A stretch of DNA of 64,000 bases from Microlunatus phosphovorus NM-1 (GTDB taxonomy: Bacteria > Actinomycetota > Actinomycetes > Propionibacteriales > Propionibacteriaceae), in assembly GCF_000270245.1 (NCBI RefSeq), contig NC_015635.1, forward strand, positions 4,092,001 to 4,156,000, written 5' to 3'. The notes beneath the pieces were generated by a model. The model saw only the letters and a list, made by a program, of their open reading frames with translations, made no database searches and was not told where the DNA came from. Shown here piece by piece: positions 52,642 to 60,981 of the stretch (the stretch's first letter is position 1; the number at the start of each line of letters is the position of its first letter). A program made the translations under genes and the position numbers.

Positions 52642-54085
52642 GCTCCAGCTGAGCGTGACCGCACGCAGCCCGCTCGCCGAGATCTTCGTGATCGACGACC
52701 AGTTCGCCCTGGTCGACCGCTCGATCGGCGATCTGGACTGCCGCGTCTCGCCTGGGGTGTACAAGGTGAAGGCCAAGCTTGCCGACGCCACCTACGAGCG
52801 GCTCATTCTCCTGGACGAGGACACCTCCCTCGACGTCTCTGGCGAGCTGGTGATGGGGTCCGCGGTGCCCATCAGTCCTGCAGGGTCCATCAGTCCTGAA
52901 GGGCCGATCAGTCCTGAAGGGCCGATCAGTCCGACTGTGCCAGCTGGTCCAGCGGGTTCGGCGCCCGAGCCGAGCCTCCGAGGGGACGAACTGCCGCACG
53001 AGCAGTCGACCCGCTCGATCACCGGGCTCGACAGCGCACAGATTCTGCTGATGACGCGTGCGGACACACAGTCATCGGAGGCTCCGGCCCTACCAGCCGC
53101 GATCTCACTGCACCAACTCGACGGGACGACGATCGCCGCCCTCGACCCGGCAGACGAACCCGATACGGGCGGGCGGGCGCAGACCATCGACGTCGACCCG
53201 GGCGCGTATCTGGTCCGCCGACGCGACCGGATGGGCGATGTGATCGAGCAATCCGTGTACGCCGTAGCAGGCTGGCAGACGCAGCTGTTCGCGATCGAGG
53301 CGTCAGGCGACGACGCCACGATCGGCTCGAGCCGGGTCAGCGTGTTGATGGCGCAGCATCGGTTCACACCGAACGATCCGGAACTGCCCTTGGTGGAAGC
53401 AGCCCGGACCGCTTTGGCGGACGAGCGCAAGGTCGCGTCCGACGCGCTGGTTGAGTTGTTGGAGGAGACCGACAACCCGATGCTGGGTCTCTTCGGCGCC
53501 CACCTGATGCTGATCTCCCGGGATGCCCAACTGACGCAGCGCGAAGATGCCGGCGCCGGACGGCTCAGCGAGCGAGCAATAGCGGCACCGGTGGAGTTCG
53601 ACCAGTCGCGCTTCGATCTGATCGTCGACCGACTGGCCGCCGTGCTCGGCTCGGAGCACCCCGACATCCTGGCGCTCAGCACCCAGCGCAGTGACCAGGA
53701 CGTACGCGCACTGCAGCCGATCAGTGCGCCCCCGATGCTCTGGCGCAGCTGGGTCCTGCTGATCGCCGCCAGCAATCACGCCCCGGAGCTGGTGCCGATC
53801 AGCGTTTGGCAGCAGACCGTGCATGTGCTGCCGCTGCGGCCGTTCTTCTTGTGGAGCCCGGCCGATCAGGACACCGAGCTGACCCGGACCTGGGCGCAGG
53901 ACATCGCCAACAGCCTCTCGGCTCGGGCACCCGAGCCACAGGCTGAGGTCTTCTGGGGGGACGCCGGGAGCCAGTTGGCGTCGAGCGCGCCAGCCCTCGA
54001 CGAGGAGGCGCGTCGTCGAGTCAGCGAGGAACTGCTGATGCCACGGGCCGCGATCGACCGGCTCGCCGACGGCGACCGCCTGTAG
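52625..54085 (+). CDS. Unknown protein of the caspase cassette
   Basis: I do not recognise this 486-residue protein. An N-terminal beta-rich domain (ELQLSVTARSPLAEIFVID, GVYKVKAKLADATYERL) is followed by a proline linker made of ISPEGP repeats (about residues 83-105). A second similar beta part follows (TIDVDPGAYLVRRRDRMGD), then a helical C-terminal half (SDALVELLEETDNPMLGLFG). ATG 52625 overlaps the caspase gene. Two ligand-binding-like domains in tandem suggest an adaptor or caspase substrate. Confidence 0.75.
   Translation: MSPSRELQLSVTARSPLAEIFVIDDQFALVDRSIGDLDCRVSPGVYKVKAKLADATYERLILLDEDTSLDVSGELVMGSAVPISPAGSISPEGPISPEGPISPTVPAGPAGSAPEPSLRGDELPHEQSTRSITGLDSAQILLMTRADTQSSEAPALPAAISLHQLDGTTIAALDPADEPDTGGRAQTIDVDPGAYLVRRRDRMGDVIEQSVYAVAGWQTQLFAIEASGDDATIGSSRVSVLMAQHRFTPNDPELPLVEAARTALADERKVASDALVELLEETDNPMLGLFGAHLMLISRDAQLTQREDAGAGRLSERAIAAPVEFDQSRFDLIVDRLAAVLGSEHPDILALSTQRSDQDVRALQPISAPPMLWRSWVLLIAASNHAPELVPISVWQQTVHVLPLRPFFLWSPADQDTELTRTWAQDIANSLSARAPEPQAEVFWGDAGSQLASSAPALDEEARRRVSEELLMPRAAIDRLADGDRL
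52871..52924 (+). repeat. 18-bp tandem repeats coding ISPEGP
   Basis: ATCAGTCCTGAAGGGCCG is perfect at 52889 and 52907, with a diverged copy at 52871 and a partial one at 52925. Each unit adds six residues to the linker. Confidence 0.85.
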
Positions 54086-54087
54086 GC

Positions 54088-54579
54088 GTGGCTACTCAGG
54101 TCAGGCTGGACGGCGATCGGATCCGGCTCGCCGACGCCGTGCTGGTGTATCTGGAGCGCACCCCGGCGCTGCTGGAGCCGGTGCCGAGCGAAACCGCGCC
54201 TCGACCGTACGGCGTGGCTCCCTTGGCGATGACCCCGGGTGGCGACGTGGTGGCGGCGCTCTGGCCCGGCGAGGCGGTCTGGCTCGGCTTCCAGGCGGTC
54301 GACCGGGCTGTGACGACGCAGCTGCAGATCCGCCTCGACGATCAGACCAGCCAACTCAGCTGCCCGCCCGACTCCAGCTTCGTGGGAAGGCCGATAGCAG
54401 GTGGCCGTCGGCTGCTCGGGAGCGAGTCTCTCGACCGGTTCACCCTGATTGCCCTGACTTCGGTACCTGTGGTGGTGAATGTGCAGCTCGTGCGCCCCAC
54501 CGAGTTCACTCGGCTCTCGGGTCGCATCCCGACGCCGCCGGATCCGGGGCAGGCGTTCAGCGGCCGTCGGCTGCCCTAG
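54088..54579 (+). CDS. Small unknown protein closing the caspase cassette
   Basis: This 163-residue protein starts at GTG, two bases after the previous stop. It is beta-rich (QVRLDGDRIRLADAVLVYLE, VVAALWPGEAVWLGFQAV, TLIALTSVPVVVNVQLVRP), with no signal peptide or family I know. The tight spacing suggests it acts with the two proteases and the 486-residue protein. Its end overlaps the convergent gene by 23 bp. Confidence 0.7.
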   Translation: MATQVRLDGDRIRLADAVLVYLERTPALLEPVPSETAPRPYGVAPLAMTPGGDVVAALWPGEAVWLGFQAVDRAVTTQLQIRLDDQTSQLSCPPDSSFVGRPIAGGRRLLGSESLDRFTLIALTSVPVVVNVQLVRPTEFTRLSGRIPTPPDPGQAFSGRRLP

Positions 54580-55861
54580 GGAGGGTCGGCGAGATCAGCG
54601 GCGGCCGCGCGCCGTTGCTCACCCCGAACAACTCGGTGCCCGCCCAGCCATAGCAGTAGTAGATGACGTCGTCGGCATCGCTGGCGTACGCGGCCACCGC
54701 GGCGCGATGCAGTTCCTCGGGCGGCAGGTTCCACATCTGGACGCCGGAGTAGATATAGGTGCCCGGCCGGGACCGCTCCCGGACCATCCGGTTCTGGTCC
54801 TCGACCAGCCGGATCGGAAAGCCGTCGGCGCGGAACTGGGCGTACGTCTGGCCATAGTCCAGCCCGAACAGCCGCACGAACGCCGCAAACGCACGCTCCC
54901 GCTCGGCATCGTCGCGTCCGAAATAGTCGATGAGGCTCTGCACATCCGCGCCACCGCCCAACCGGTGATAGGGGAAATGCTTGAGCCGCGGTGACAGCTC
55001 GGTCAGCGCCGGGTAGTCCTGGCCGAGAATCCAGGAGTAGGACGGCGGCCATAGGTCCAGCCACAGCTCGGCGTCGGGTTGGCTCTCGCCGACGATCCGG
55101 ATGATCTCAGCAACCAGCCTGGTCACGCTCTGCTGCCGGAAGAGCAGCCAGCGTCGAATCAGCGGCTCCGAGCCGAACCGCTCCCGAGCCGCCTCGAACT
55201 CCCCCGTCCTCAGCAGTTCGGCGATCCTTGTCATCTCCTGGCGCAGCGCCCCGACGTCGATGCCCTGGTCGCTCATCAGCGCGCAGCACCGTGCGCAGAA
55301 GCAGCTGAACAGGTTCGCCGGCTGCACCCGCTCGCCACCCCAGTCGGGGTAGCGGATGCGGTCGATGAGGAAGGTACGGAAGCCGTAGCGCGCCACCAAC
55401 GCCGAGATCGTGCGACCCCACATCGGTGCGACCAGGGGTCCATTCGGGCACAGCCAGCGGTCCACGTCACGCCCGCGATAGTCGACGACGCCGTTGCCGG
55501 CCACGTCGCCCAGCCACGCGCCATTGGTGATGTTGAGCCACGGCACGATCTCGTAGTCGGCCGCGAGCGTCGAGGTGCTGACGATCGCCAGCGGGTCGTC
55601 CGCCGGGTCCTCCGCGACGAGTTGGCGCAGCTCGGGTGAGAAGCGCGCGACGTCCACGTCGGCGTACAGCCGGCCGGCGCCGTGGATGACGTCCTCGACC
55701 GGGTTCCGTTCGAGCGTGCCGACCGGCGACGGATTGCGCTCGAAGATGTCGTTGACCTGCACGAACACGTGCGTCAGATCCTCCATCCGCGCCAGGTATG
55801 GCCGAATGGCCTCCGGCCCCTCGTGGAACAGGTCATGGTGGTGCAGATGGATGCCGGCCAT
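54557..55861 (-). CDS. Putative glycoside hydrolase-like TIM-barrel protein
   Basis: The 434-residue protein starts MAGIHLHHHDLFHEGPEAI. It contains FRTFLIDRIRYPDWGG near residue 166, like the DxIRYP strand of GHL10/DUF4015-type barrel hydrolases, and WLDLWPPSYSWILGQDY near residue 270. A CFCARCC cluster near residue 186 could bind metal. No signal peptide. It directly follows the MFS gene (TGAATG junction), so the transporter may import its substrate. Activity not established. Confidence 0.6.
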   Translation of the reverse strand: MAGIHLHHHDLFHEGPEAIRPYLARMEDLTHVFVQVNDIFERNPSPVGTLERNPVEDVIHGAGRLYADVDVARFSPELRQLVAEDPADDPLAIVSTSTLAADYEIVPWLNITNGAWLGDVAGNGVVDYRGRDVDRWLCPNGPLVAPMWGRTISALVARYGFRTFLIDRIRYPDWGGERVQPANLFSCFCARCCALMSDQGIDVGALRQEMTRIAELLRTGEFEAARERFGSEPLIRRWLLFRQQSVTRLVAEIIRIVGESQPDAELWLDLWPPSYSWILGQDYPALTELSPRLKHFPYHRLGGGADVQSLIDYFGRDDAERERAFAAFVRLFGLDYGQTYAQFRADGFPIRLVEDQNRMVRERSRPGTYIYSGVQMWNLPPEELHRAAVAAYASDADDVIYYCYGWAGTELFGVSNGARPPLISPTLPRAADGR

Positions 55862-57070
55862 TCAAACCTCCCCGTTGTGACGCCCTGAACTCACCAACAG
55901 CGCCGCGCCGACGATAGAGCACAGGCCGGCGAGAAGCACGAAGGAGAACGCGAACGACGTACCGGTCGCGAGGGCACCGATCCCGAGGGCACCGACGCCC
56001 GTACCGGCGTCGAAGGCGACGTTCCATGCGGTGCTGGCCGTGCCCTTGGCATGCTCGCCGGCGAGTTCGAAGGCGCGTACCAGGGTCACGTTCTGCATGA
56101 CACCGAAGGAAGTGCCGACCAGCAGCGCGCCGGCGACGAGCAGCACTGGGCCGCCCGTATCGGCGATCCCGGCGATGCTCGCAGCGATGCCGACGAGCCC
56201 GAGCGCGGCGATGCCGAGCCCGGGCACGATGAAGGTCTGCGCACCGAAACGGTCCGCGAGATGGCCGGCGAGCCAGCGCGAGATCGCTCCGGTAGCGGTG
56301 AAGACGAGAAGCAACACGAGCGTGAGGACGGCGTCCGGGGCGAACTGGGGCGCGAACGTCATGATCGCGCCGCCGGAGCAGGTGACCGCCGTGAGTGCAG
56401 CGATGGGCGGGAGCAGGCGCACGAGCGGGATTCGGGGCCCGGTCACCGTGGCCGGCTTGATGGTCGCTGTCGGCACGGTGCGGGGATGTCGGCCGATCAC
56501 CTCGCCCGCCGAGATGCCGAAGGGGATACCGACAATGGGGATCGCCGCAAGCACCATCGCAGTTGTGAAGCCGGCGGTCTCCGCGATCCAGGGAGCCAAT
56601 GGCGTGAGCAGGAGCTGAGCTGCGGCAACCGCGAGGCCGTACGCTCCGACGGCACGACCGCGGCGCTCGGGGGTGAAGAGCACCGCGATGGCAGACGCCC
56701 CGCTGACGGTGATGATGCCGAAGCCGATCCCACGTACGGCGGCGAGCGCGACCACGTGCCAGGCCTGGCTCGCGAAGATCTCAACGAGGGCGGGCGAGCC
56801 GAGGAAGAGGCAGCCCAGGACGAGCACGACACTCCAGCCGATCCTCGAGCGCACCCGCTCGACCACCAGCTGGGTGAGGATCGTGCTGGCCATCAGTACC
56901 GCATTCACCAGACCCGCCAGGAAGGTGTCTCCACCCAGCGCAACGACGTGCATGGGCGCGACCGGCAAGAGCACGGCGAAACCGGCGAACGCGAAGCCCG
57001 TCGTCAACAGCAGGTGGGGCATCCCCGGCTCACGCCAGATGGGGCGACTCCGGGAAGGCTGGCTGGCCAT
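55862..57070 (-). CDS. MFS transporter
   Basis: The 402-residue protein has twelve hydrophobic segments and MFS loops such as FTPERRGRAVGAYGLAVAAA and RWLAGHLADRFGAQTF. It resembles 12-helix drug or sugar exporters/importers; substrate is unknown. It is co-transcribed with the glycosidase-like gene, whose ATG touches its stop. Confidence 0.88.
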   Translation of the reverse strand: MASQPSRSRPIWREPGMPHLLLTTGFAFAGFAVLLPVAPMHVVALGGDTFLAGLVNAVLMASTILTQLVVERVRSRIGWSVVLVLGCLFLGSPALVEIFASQAWHVVALAAVRGIGFGIITVSGASAIAVLFTPERRGRAVGAYGLAVAAAQLLLTPLAPWIAETAGFTTAMVLAAIPIVGIPFGISAGEVIGRHPRTVPTATIKPATVTGPRIPLVRLLPPIAALTAVTCSGGAIMTFAPQFAPDAVLTLVLLLVFTATGAISRWLAGHLADRFGAQTFIVPGLGIAALGLVGIAASIAGIADTGGPVLLVAGALLVGTSFGVMQNVTLVRAFELAGEHAKGTASTAWNVAFDAGTGVGALGIGALATGTSFAFSFVLLAGLCSIVGAALLVSSGRHNGEV

Positions 57071-57095
57071 GCGACCTCACTCGTTCTGATAGCTC

Positions 57096-58316
57096 CTACG
57101 AAGCCAACCCAACCAGTGAAGCCTCTGCCGGCGGCAGGGACTCGACCGCCTGCTCCGGTTCGACCCTCGTCTTCTTACCAGGCCTGTTCACCCCGGTCAC
57201 CGGGAGTGCACCACGCAGACCACCACTCACCAGACAAATGACATTCAACAGGGCCATCGGCATCCCGGGTCCGCCACGGGCGGCGATGTAGCGCGGTTGC
57301 CAGTCCGGTTTGAAGCGGACTTTGAACTGGCGTAAGCCCTGGAAGTTGTAGAAGTGCTCGCCGTGCAGATGCAGGAAGTGCCCGACGCGCTCCCAGAAGG
57401 GCGCGGCTTCATCTCGGCAGAGGCCAGACAGCGGCGCCATGCCGAGACTGAAGGTCGAGTAGCTGTGCGCCTGTGCCCAGAGCATCGATTCGACGAACAG
57501 CTGGCTCATCACGGTCCGCGGCGCGTCGCTGCGACGACGCATGAGATCGACCTTCACCTCGCCGCCGCCGCCGCTGGCCCACAACGAAGCAAAAGCGATG
57601 ATCTTCCCGTTCCGGCGGGTGACGGCGACCGGGAATCGAGCGACGTACGCGTCATCGAAGGCGCCCAGCGAGAACGACTTCTCCTTGACCTTGCGTTCGG
57701 ACAGCCAGACGTCGCTGACCTCACGTAGTGCGGGCAGAACCGCAGGGACATCCTCGGGAGCCAGCACCTCGACCGCGCACCCCAGCTTGGCTGCCGCCCG
57801 CAACTCAGAGCGAAGCTTGGCGCGATGACCGCCCTGCATGCTGAAGGCGGCCAAGTCGATCACCGCCTCCTCGCCCAGTTTGTGCAAGCTCAGCCCGACA
57901 CGCCTATACCGTTCCGCGTTGCTCTCGCGTACGCAATAGAACACCGGCCGGCCAGAGCGCCGATCGCACTCTGCGACGAAACGAGACAGCAGGTCGTCGA
58001 ACTCGTCCGGGGTCCCGATCGGGTCGCCCATCACCACCCAACTGCGACCTCGGATCTGAAACATCACGAAGGCGTTGCCCTCGCTGGAGAAGAAGACTCG
58101 CTTGTCACCGGTCCACAACAACGATGCGTCTCCGTGCAGGGCCTGGGCCACAAGTTGCTCGGCGCGCTGCAGATCAGCTTCGTCCGCAATTCCCGGTCTC
58201 TGACGAACGCCGCGTCCCCGGATCAGCCGAACTGCGCGCGCCCGAATCGTCCTTGGAGTCCCGGAGTTCATCGCTGCCTCCGGACCTCGGCTGGGCTCGT
58301 CGGTGGACGCTGGCAT
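57096..58316 (-). CDS. DUF2156 aminoacyl-phospholipid synthase-like protein without flippase
   Basis: The 406-residue protein matches the C-terminal GNAT-like domain of MprF (DUF2156). Marks are GNAFVMFQIRGRSWVVMGDP, FYCVRESNAERYRRVGLSLH, GHRAKLRSELRAAAKLGC and GLRQFKVRFKPDWQPRYIA. It has no multi-helix flippase domain, only a short hydrophobic stretch near the end (MPMALLNVICLVSGG). It may add an amino acid to a lipid or act on another acceptor. Alone in its transcript. Confidence 0.85.
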   Translation of the reverse strand: MPASTDEPSRGPEAAMNSGTPRTIRARAVRLIRGRGVRQRPGIADEADLQRAEQLVAQALHGDASLLWTGDKRVFFSSEGNAFVMFQIRGRSWVVMGDPIGTPDEFDDLLSRFVAECDRRSGRPVFYCVRESNAERYRRVGLSLHKLGEEAVIDLAAFSMQGGHRAKLRSELRAAAKLGCAVEVLAPEDVPAVLPALREVSDVWLSERKVKEKSFSLGAFDDAYVARFPVAVTRRNGKIIAFASLWASGGGGEVKVDLMRRRSDAPRTVMSQLFVESMLWAQAHSYSTFSLGMAPLSGLCRDEAAPFWERVGHFLHLHGEHFYNFQGLRQFKVRFKPDWQPRYIAARGGPGMPMALLNVICLVSGGLRGALPVTGVNRPGKKTRVEPEQAVESLPPAEASLVGLAS

Positions 58317-58475
58317 CGGCGGCCCTCCCTTGTTTCAGCATCGTCGGTGTCAGCGATACGCAGTCTAGAAGATCTGATCGCAAATATATGAACCGTTGAG
58401 GGTTCGCATCAGGACGCGAACCGCCGACGGGTCTTTGCGAGTCAGATCCGCGGGAGCGACTCGAGGCCGCGGACC

Positions 58476-59237
58476 TCAGCTGAACTTCCGCCGATAGACG
58501 ACCATCGCGAAGGCATAGGCGACGATCAGGATCGCCACGCACCAGGCAAGGGCGAGCCAGATGTCGTTGCTCACCGGCTGTTGGGTGGCCAGATCGCGAA
58601 TCGAGTTGACGATGGAGGTCACCGGCTGGTGTTCGGCGAAGGCACGTACCGGGCCTGGCATGGTGTCGGTCGGCACGAAGGCCGAGCTGATGAACGGCAG
58701 CAGGATGAGTGGGTAGGAGAAGGCACTGGCACCGTCCACCGACTTCGCGGTGAGGCCGGGAATCACCGCGATCCAGGTCAGCGCAAGGGTGAACAGGAGC
58801 AAGATCCCGAGGATGGCGAGCCACGCCAGAATCCCTGCTCCCGAACGGAAGCCCATCAACAACGCGACGAGCACGACGACCAGGAGCGAGATCAGATTGG
58901 CGACCAGCGAGGTCCCGACATGAGCCCAGAGCACCGACGACCGCGCGATCGGCATGGACTGAAACCGTTCGAAGATGCCGCCCTTCAGATCCAGGAAGAG
59001 TCGGAACGCGGTATAGGAGATCCCGGAGGCGATCGTGATCACCAAGATGCCTGGCAGCAGATAGCTCAGATAGGAGTCCGAGCCGGAGTTGATGGCGCCG
59101 CCGAGTACGTAGACGAACAGCAGCATGAAGGCGATCGGCATGACCGTGGTCGTGATGATGGTGTCGGGGCTGCGCAGGATGTGGCGGAGGGACCGTCCGA
59201 GCAGGACGGACGTGTCGCCGAAGAAGTGCTTGGTCAT
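58476..59237 (-). CDS. ABC-2 type permease (DrrB-like)
   Basis: The 253-residue protein has six hydrophobic segments and the DrrB pattern ILRSPDTIITTTVMPIAFML, LPGILVITIASGISYTAFRL and PLILLPFISSAFVPTDTMP. It is the membrane part of a drug-export ABC transporter and overlaps the ATPase gene by ATGA. Confidence 0.9.
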   Translation of the reverse strand: MTKHFFGDTSVLLGRSLRHILRSPDTIITTTVMPIAFMLLFVYVLGGAINSGSDSYLSYLLPGILVITIASGISYTAFRLFLDLKGGIFERFQSMPIARSSVLWAHVGTSLVANLISLLVVVLVALLMGFRSGAGILAWLAILGILLLFTLALTWIAVIPGLTAKSVDGASAFSYPLILLPFISSAFVPTDTMPGPVRAFAEHQPVTSIVNSIRDLATQQPVSNDIWLALAWCVAILIVAYAFAMVVYRRKFS

Positions 59238-60070
59238 CGATGTTCCTCACTCGACGTCGCGGTGGTGCCGCTGCCGGCGTCATCGCCCTTTCCCTTGTTT
59301 CCGACCAGGCTCAGGAAGACGTCCTCGAGAGTCGGCTGCTTCTCCACGTACTCGACCTTGGCGGGCGGGAGCAACTGCTTGAGTTCGGCCAACGTGCCGT
59401 TCACGATGATCCGTCCTTCATGGAGGATCGCGATCCGATCGGCCAGCTGTTCGGCCTCGTCCAGATACTGCGTGGTGAGCAGCACGGTGGTGCCCTGCTC
59501 GGCAAGTTGTTTGACCGACTGCCAGACCTCGATCCTTGCCTGCGGATCCAAGCCGGTCGTCGGCTCGTCGAGGAAGATCACAGGCGGCTTCCCGATGAGA
59601 CTCATCGCGATGTCCAGCCGACGACGCATGCCACCGGAGTACGTCGACACCTTCCGGCCGGCCGCCTCGGTCAGGGAGAAGCGGTCGAGCAGTTCATCTG
59701 CGATGTCGCCCGGACCGTCGAGGTGCCGCAGCCGGGCAATCAAGATGAGGTTCTCGCGCCCGCTGAGGATCTCGTCCACGGCAGCGAACTGCCCGGTGAG
59801 ACTGATGGAATTCCGCACCTCGGCAGGCTGCTGGACGACATCGAAGCCGTTGACCTGGGCCGTTCCGGCGTCGCTTCCTTGCAGCGTGGACAAGATTTTC
59901 ACGACGGTGGTCTTGCCTGCGCCGTTCGAGCCGAGCAGGGCGAAGATGCTGCCTCGTGCCACGTCGAAGTCGACGCCACGTAGCACCTGGAGCTCCTTGT
60001 AGGACTTCTCCAGGCCCTGCACCCGGATCGCAGGTGTGGAGGGCGACGTGCGATCGACGGACACAGTCAT
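59234..60070 (-). CDS. ABC transporter ATPase (DrrA-like)
   Basis: The 278-residue ATPase has Walker A LLGSNGAGKTTVVKIL near residue 46, signature YSGGMRRRLDIAMSL near residue 144, Walker B PPVIFLDEPTTGLDPQ and the DrrA-type C-terminal end (PTLEDVFLSLVGN). It powers the permease encoded next. Probably exports a drug or lipid-like compound. Overlaps both neighbours. Confidence 0.92.
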   Translation of the reverse strand: MTVSVDRTSPSTPAIRVQGLEKSYKELQVLRGVDFDVARGSIFALLGSNGAGKTTVVKILSTLQGSDAGTAQVNGFDVVQQPAEVRNSISLTGQFAAVDEILSGRENLILIARLRHLDGPGDIADELLDRFSLTEAAGRKVSTYSGGMRRRLDIAMSLIGKPPVIFLDEPTTGLDPQARIEVWQSVKQLAEQGTTVLLTTQYLDEAEQLADRIAILHEGRIIVNGTLAELKQLLPPAKVEYVEKQPTLEDVFLSLVGNKGKGDDAGSGTTATSSEEHR

Positions 60071-60435
60071 GGTCGCGCTTCCTCTTCTTCGGCACGCGCG
60101 ATCGCCTTGATCAACCGTTCCCGCTCCTTGTTGATCCACTGACCGTCGGAGTAGTTCCGGAGAAAGGTCTCGGCGAATTCCACCGGATCTTCGCCGACGA
60201 CCGACCGAATCGGCGTCTCGTCCGCAGCCGCCTGCTCGAACAGATCGGCGAGGTCCTCGAGCATCGACATCATCGTGTCGCCCTTGGTGATCGCCCCGAA
60301 ATACATCAGGTATCGATTCAGCGCCTCGATCGTTTCCCGATAGCTCGCAGGCAGCGCCTTGACGCGCTGCTTGTACTCCCGCCACCGACGCTTGTCGCCG
60401 AAGTCACCGACGATCTTCTCGATGAACATGGTCAT
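60067..60435 (-). CDS. DUF1048 protein
   Basis: The 122-residue DUF1048 protein reads DKRRWREYKQRVKALPASYR and ETIEALNRYLMYFGAITKGD. This small helical family is nearly always next to PadR and an ABC exporter, and may assist the regulator or the transporter. It overlaps padR (ATGA) and the ATPase gene. Confidence 0.88.
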   Translation of the reverse strand: MTMFIEKIVGDFGDKRRWREYKQRVKALPASYRETIEALNRYLMYFGAITKGDTMMSMLEDLADLFEQAAADETPIRSVVGEDPVEFAETFLRNYSDGQWINKERERLIKAIARAEEEEARP

Positions 60436-60761
60436 CTCCCTTCTTGCTGGAGCCGGTCGAGCCGTTCTGAGAGGAAGCTCCAGGTCCTCCAGAACTCTTG
60501 GAGGTAGTCGCGGCCCTGCGCGTTGAGCGAATACACCTTGCGCGGCGGGCCTTTCTCGGAGGGCACCTTCACCACGTCGACCAGGCCGCGCTGCTCGATC
60601 CTGACCAGCAGCGCGTAGACGGTTCCCTCGGCGAGGTCGGTGAAACCCTGCTCGCGCAGCCACGCCGTGATCTCGTACCCGTACGCGGATCGCATCGACA
60701 AGATCGCCAGGACGACGCCCTCCAAGGTGCCTTTGAGCATCTCCGTCATCTGCTTGCCCAC
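60432..60761 (-). CDS. PadR-family regulator
   Basis: The 109-residue winged helix protein has the PadR marks YGYEITAWLREQGFTDLAEG, TVYALLVRIEQRGLV and RKVYSLNAQGRDYLQEF. It starts at GTG 60761 with GGAGGA upstream. It heads the DUF1048/ABC operon and probably represses it through the inverted repeat at 60775-60820 until a drug is bound. Confidence 0.92.
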   Translation of the reverse strand: MGKQMTEMLKGTLEGVVLAILSMRSAYGYEITAWLREQGFTDLAEGTVYALLVRIEQRGLVDVVKVPSEKGPPRKVYSLNAQGRDYLQEFWRTWSFLSERLDRLQQEGR

Positions 60762-60774
60762 CGATGCTCCTCCG

Positions 60775-60830
60775 ACTACTCAGCAGTACTGACTACCAGT
60801 ACATAGTAACGCTGAGTAGTAGTGACACAA
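60775..60830 (-). promoter_or_regulatory. PadR promoter with 10-bp inverted operator arms
   Basis: ACTACTCAGC (60775-60784) and GCTGAGTAGT (60811-60820) are perfect inverted arms, with AGTAC/AGTA motifs between. On the minus strand TTGTGT (60825-60830), 16 bp and TACTAT (60803-60808) form a promoter inside it. Confidence 0.7.
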
Positions 60831-60867
60831 GACCGTCGAGGCACGGATCCTTTGCTGCCCCCGGGAT

Positions 60868-60891
60868 GATGTCCTCCGATCGGAGGACATC
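60868..60891. promoter_or_regulatory. Perfect 24-bp palindrome
   Basis: GATGTCCTCCGA followed by its exact reverse complement, with no spacer. It lies in the PadR-MFS divergent gap, nearer the MFS gene. It is likely a dimer operator for an unlinked or nearby regulator. Close by, GAGTTG/CAACTC (near 60935-60955) can form a hairpin in the MFS leader. Confidence 0.7.
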
Positions 60892-60981
60892 AGGTCCGTC
60901 CGGTCGTCGGTCCCGGGCTGGCGCTCCACTCGCGAGAGTTGAGACATCCCAACTCCTACGAGGAATGCCAGGAGCGCACCG

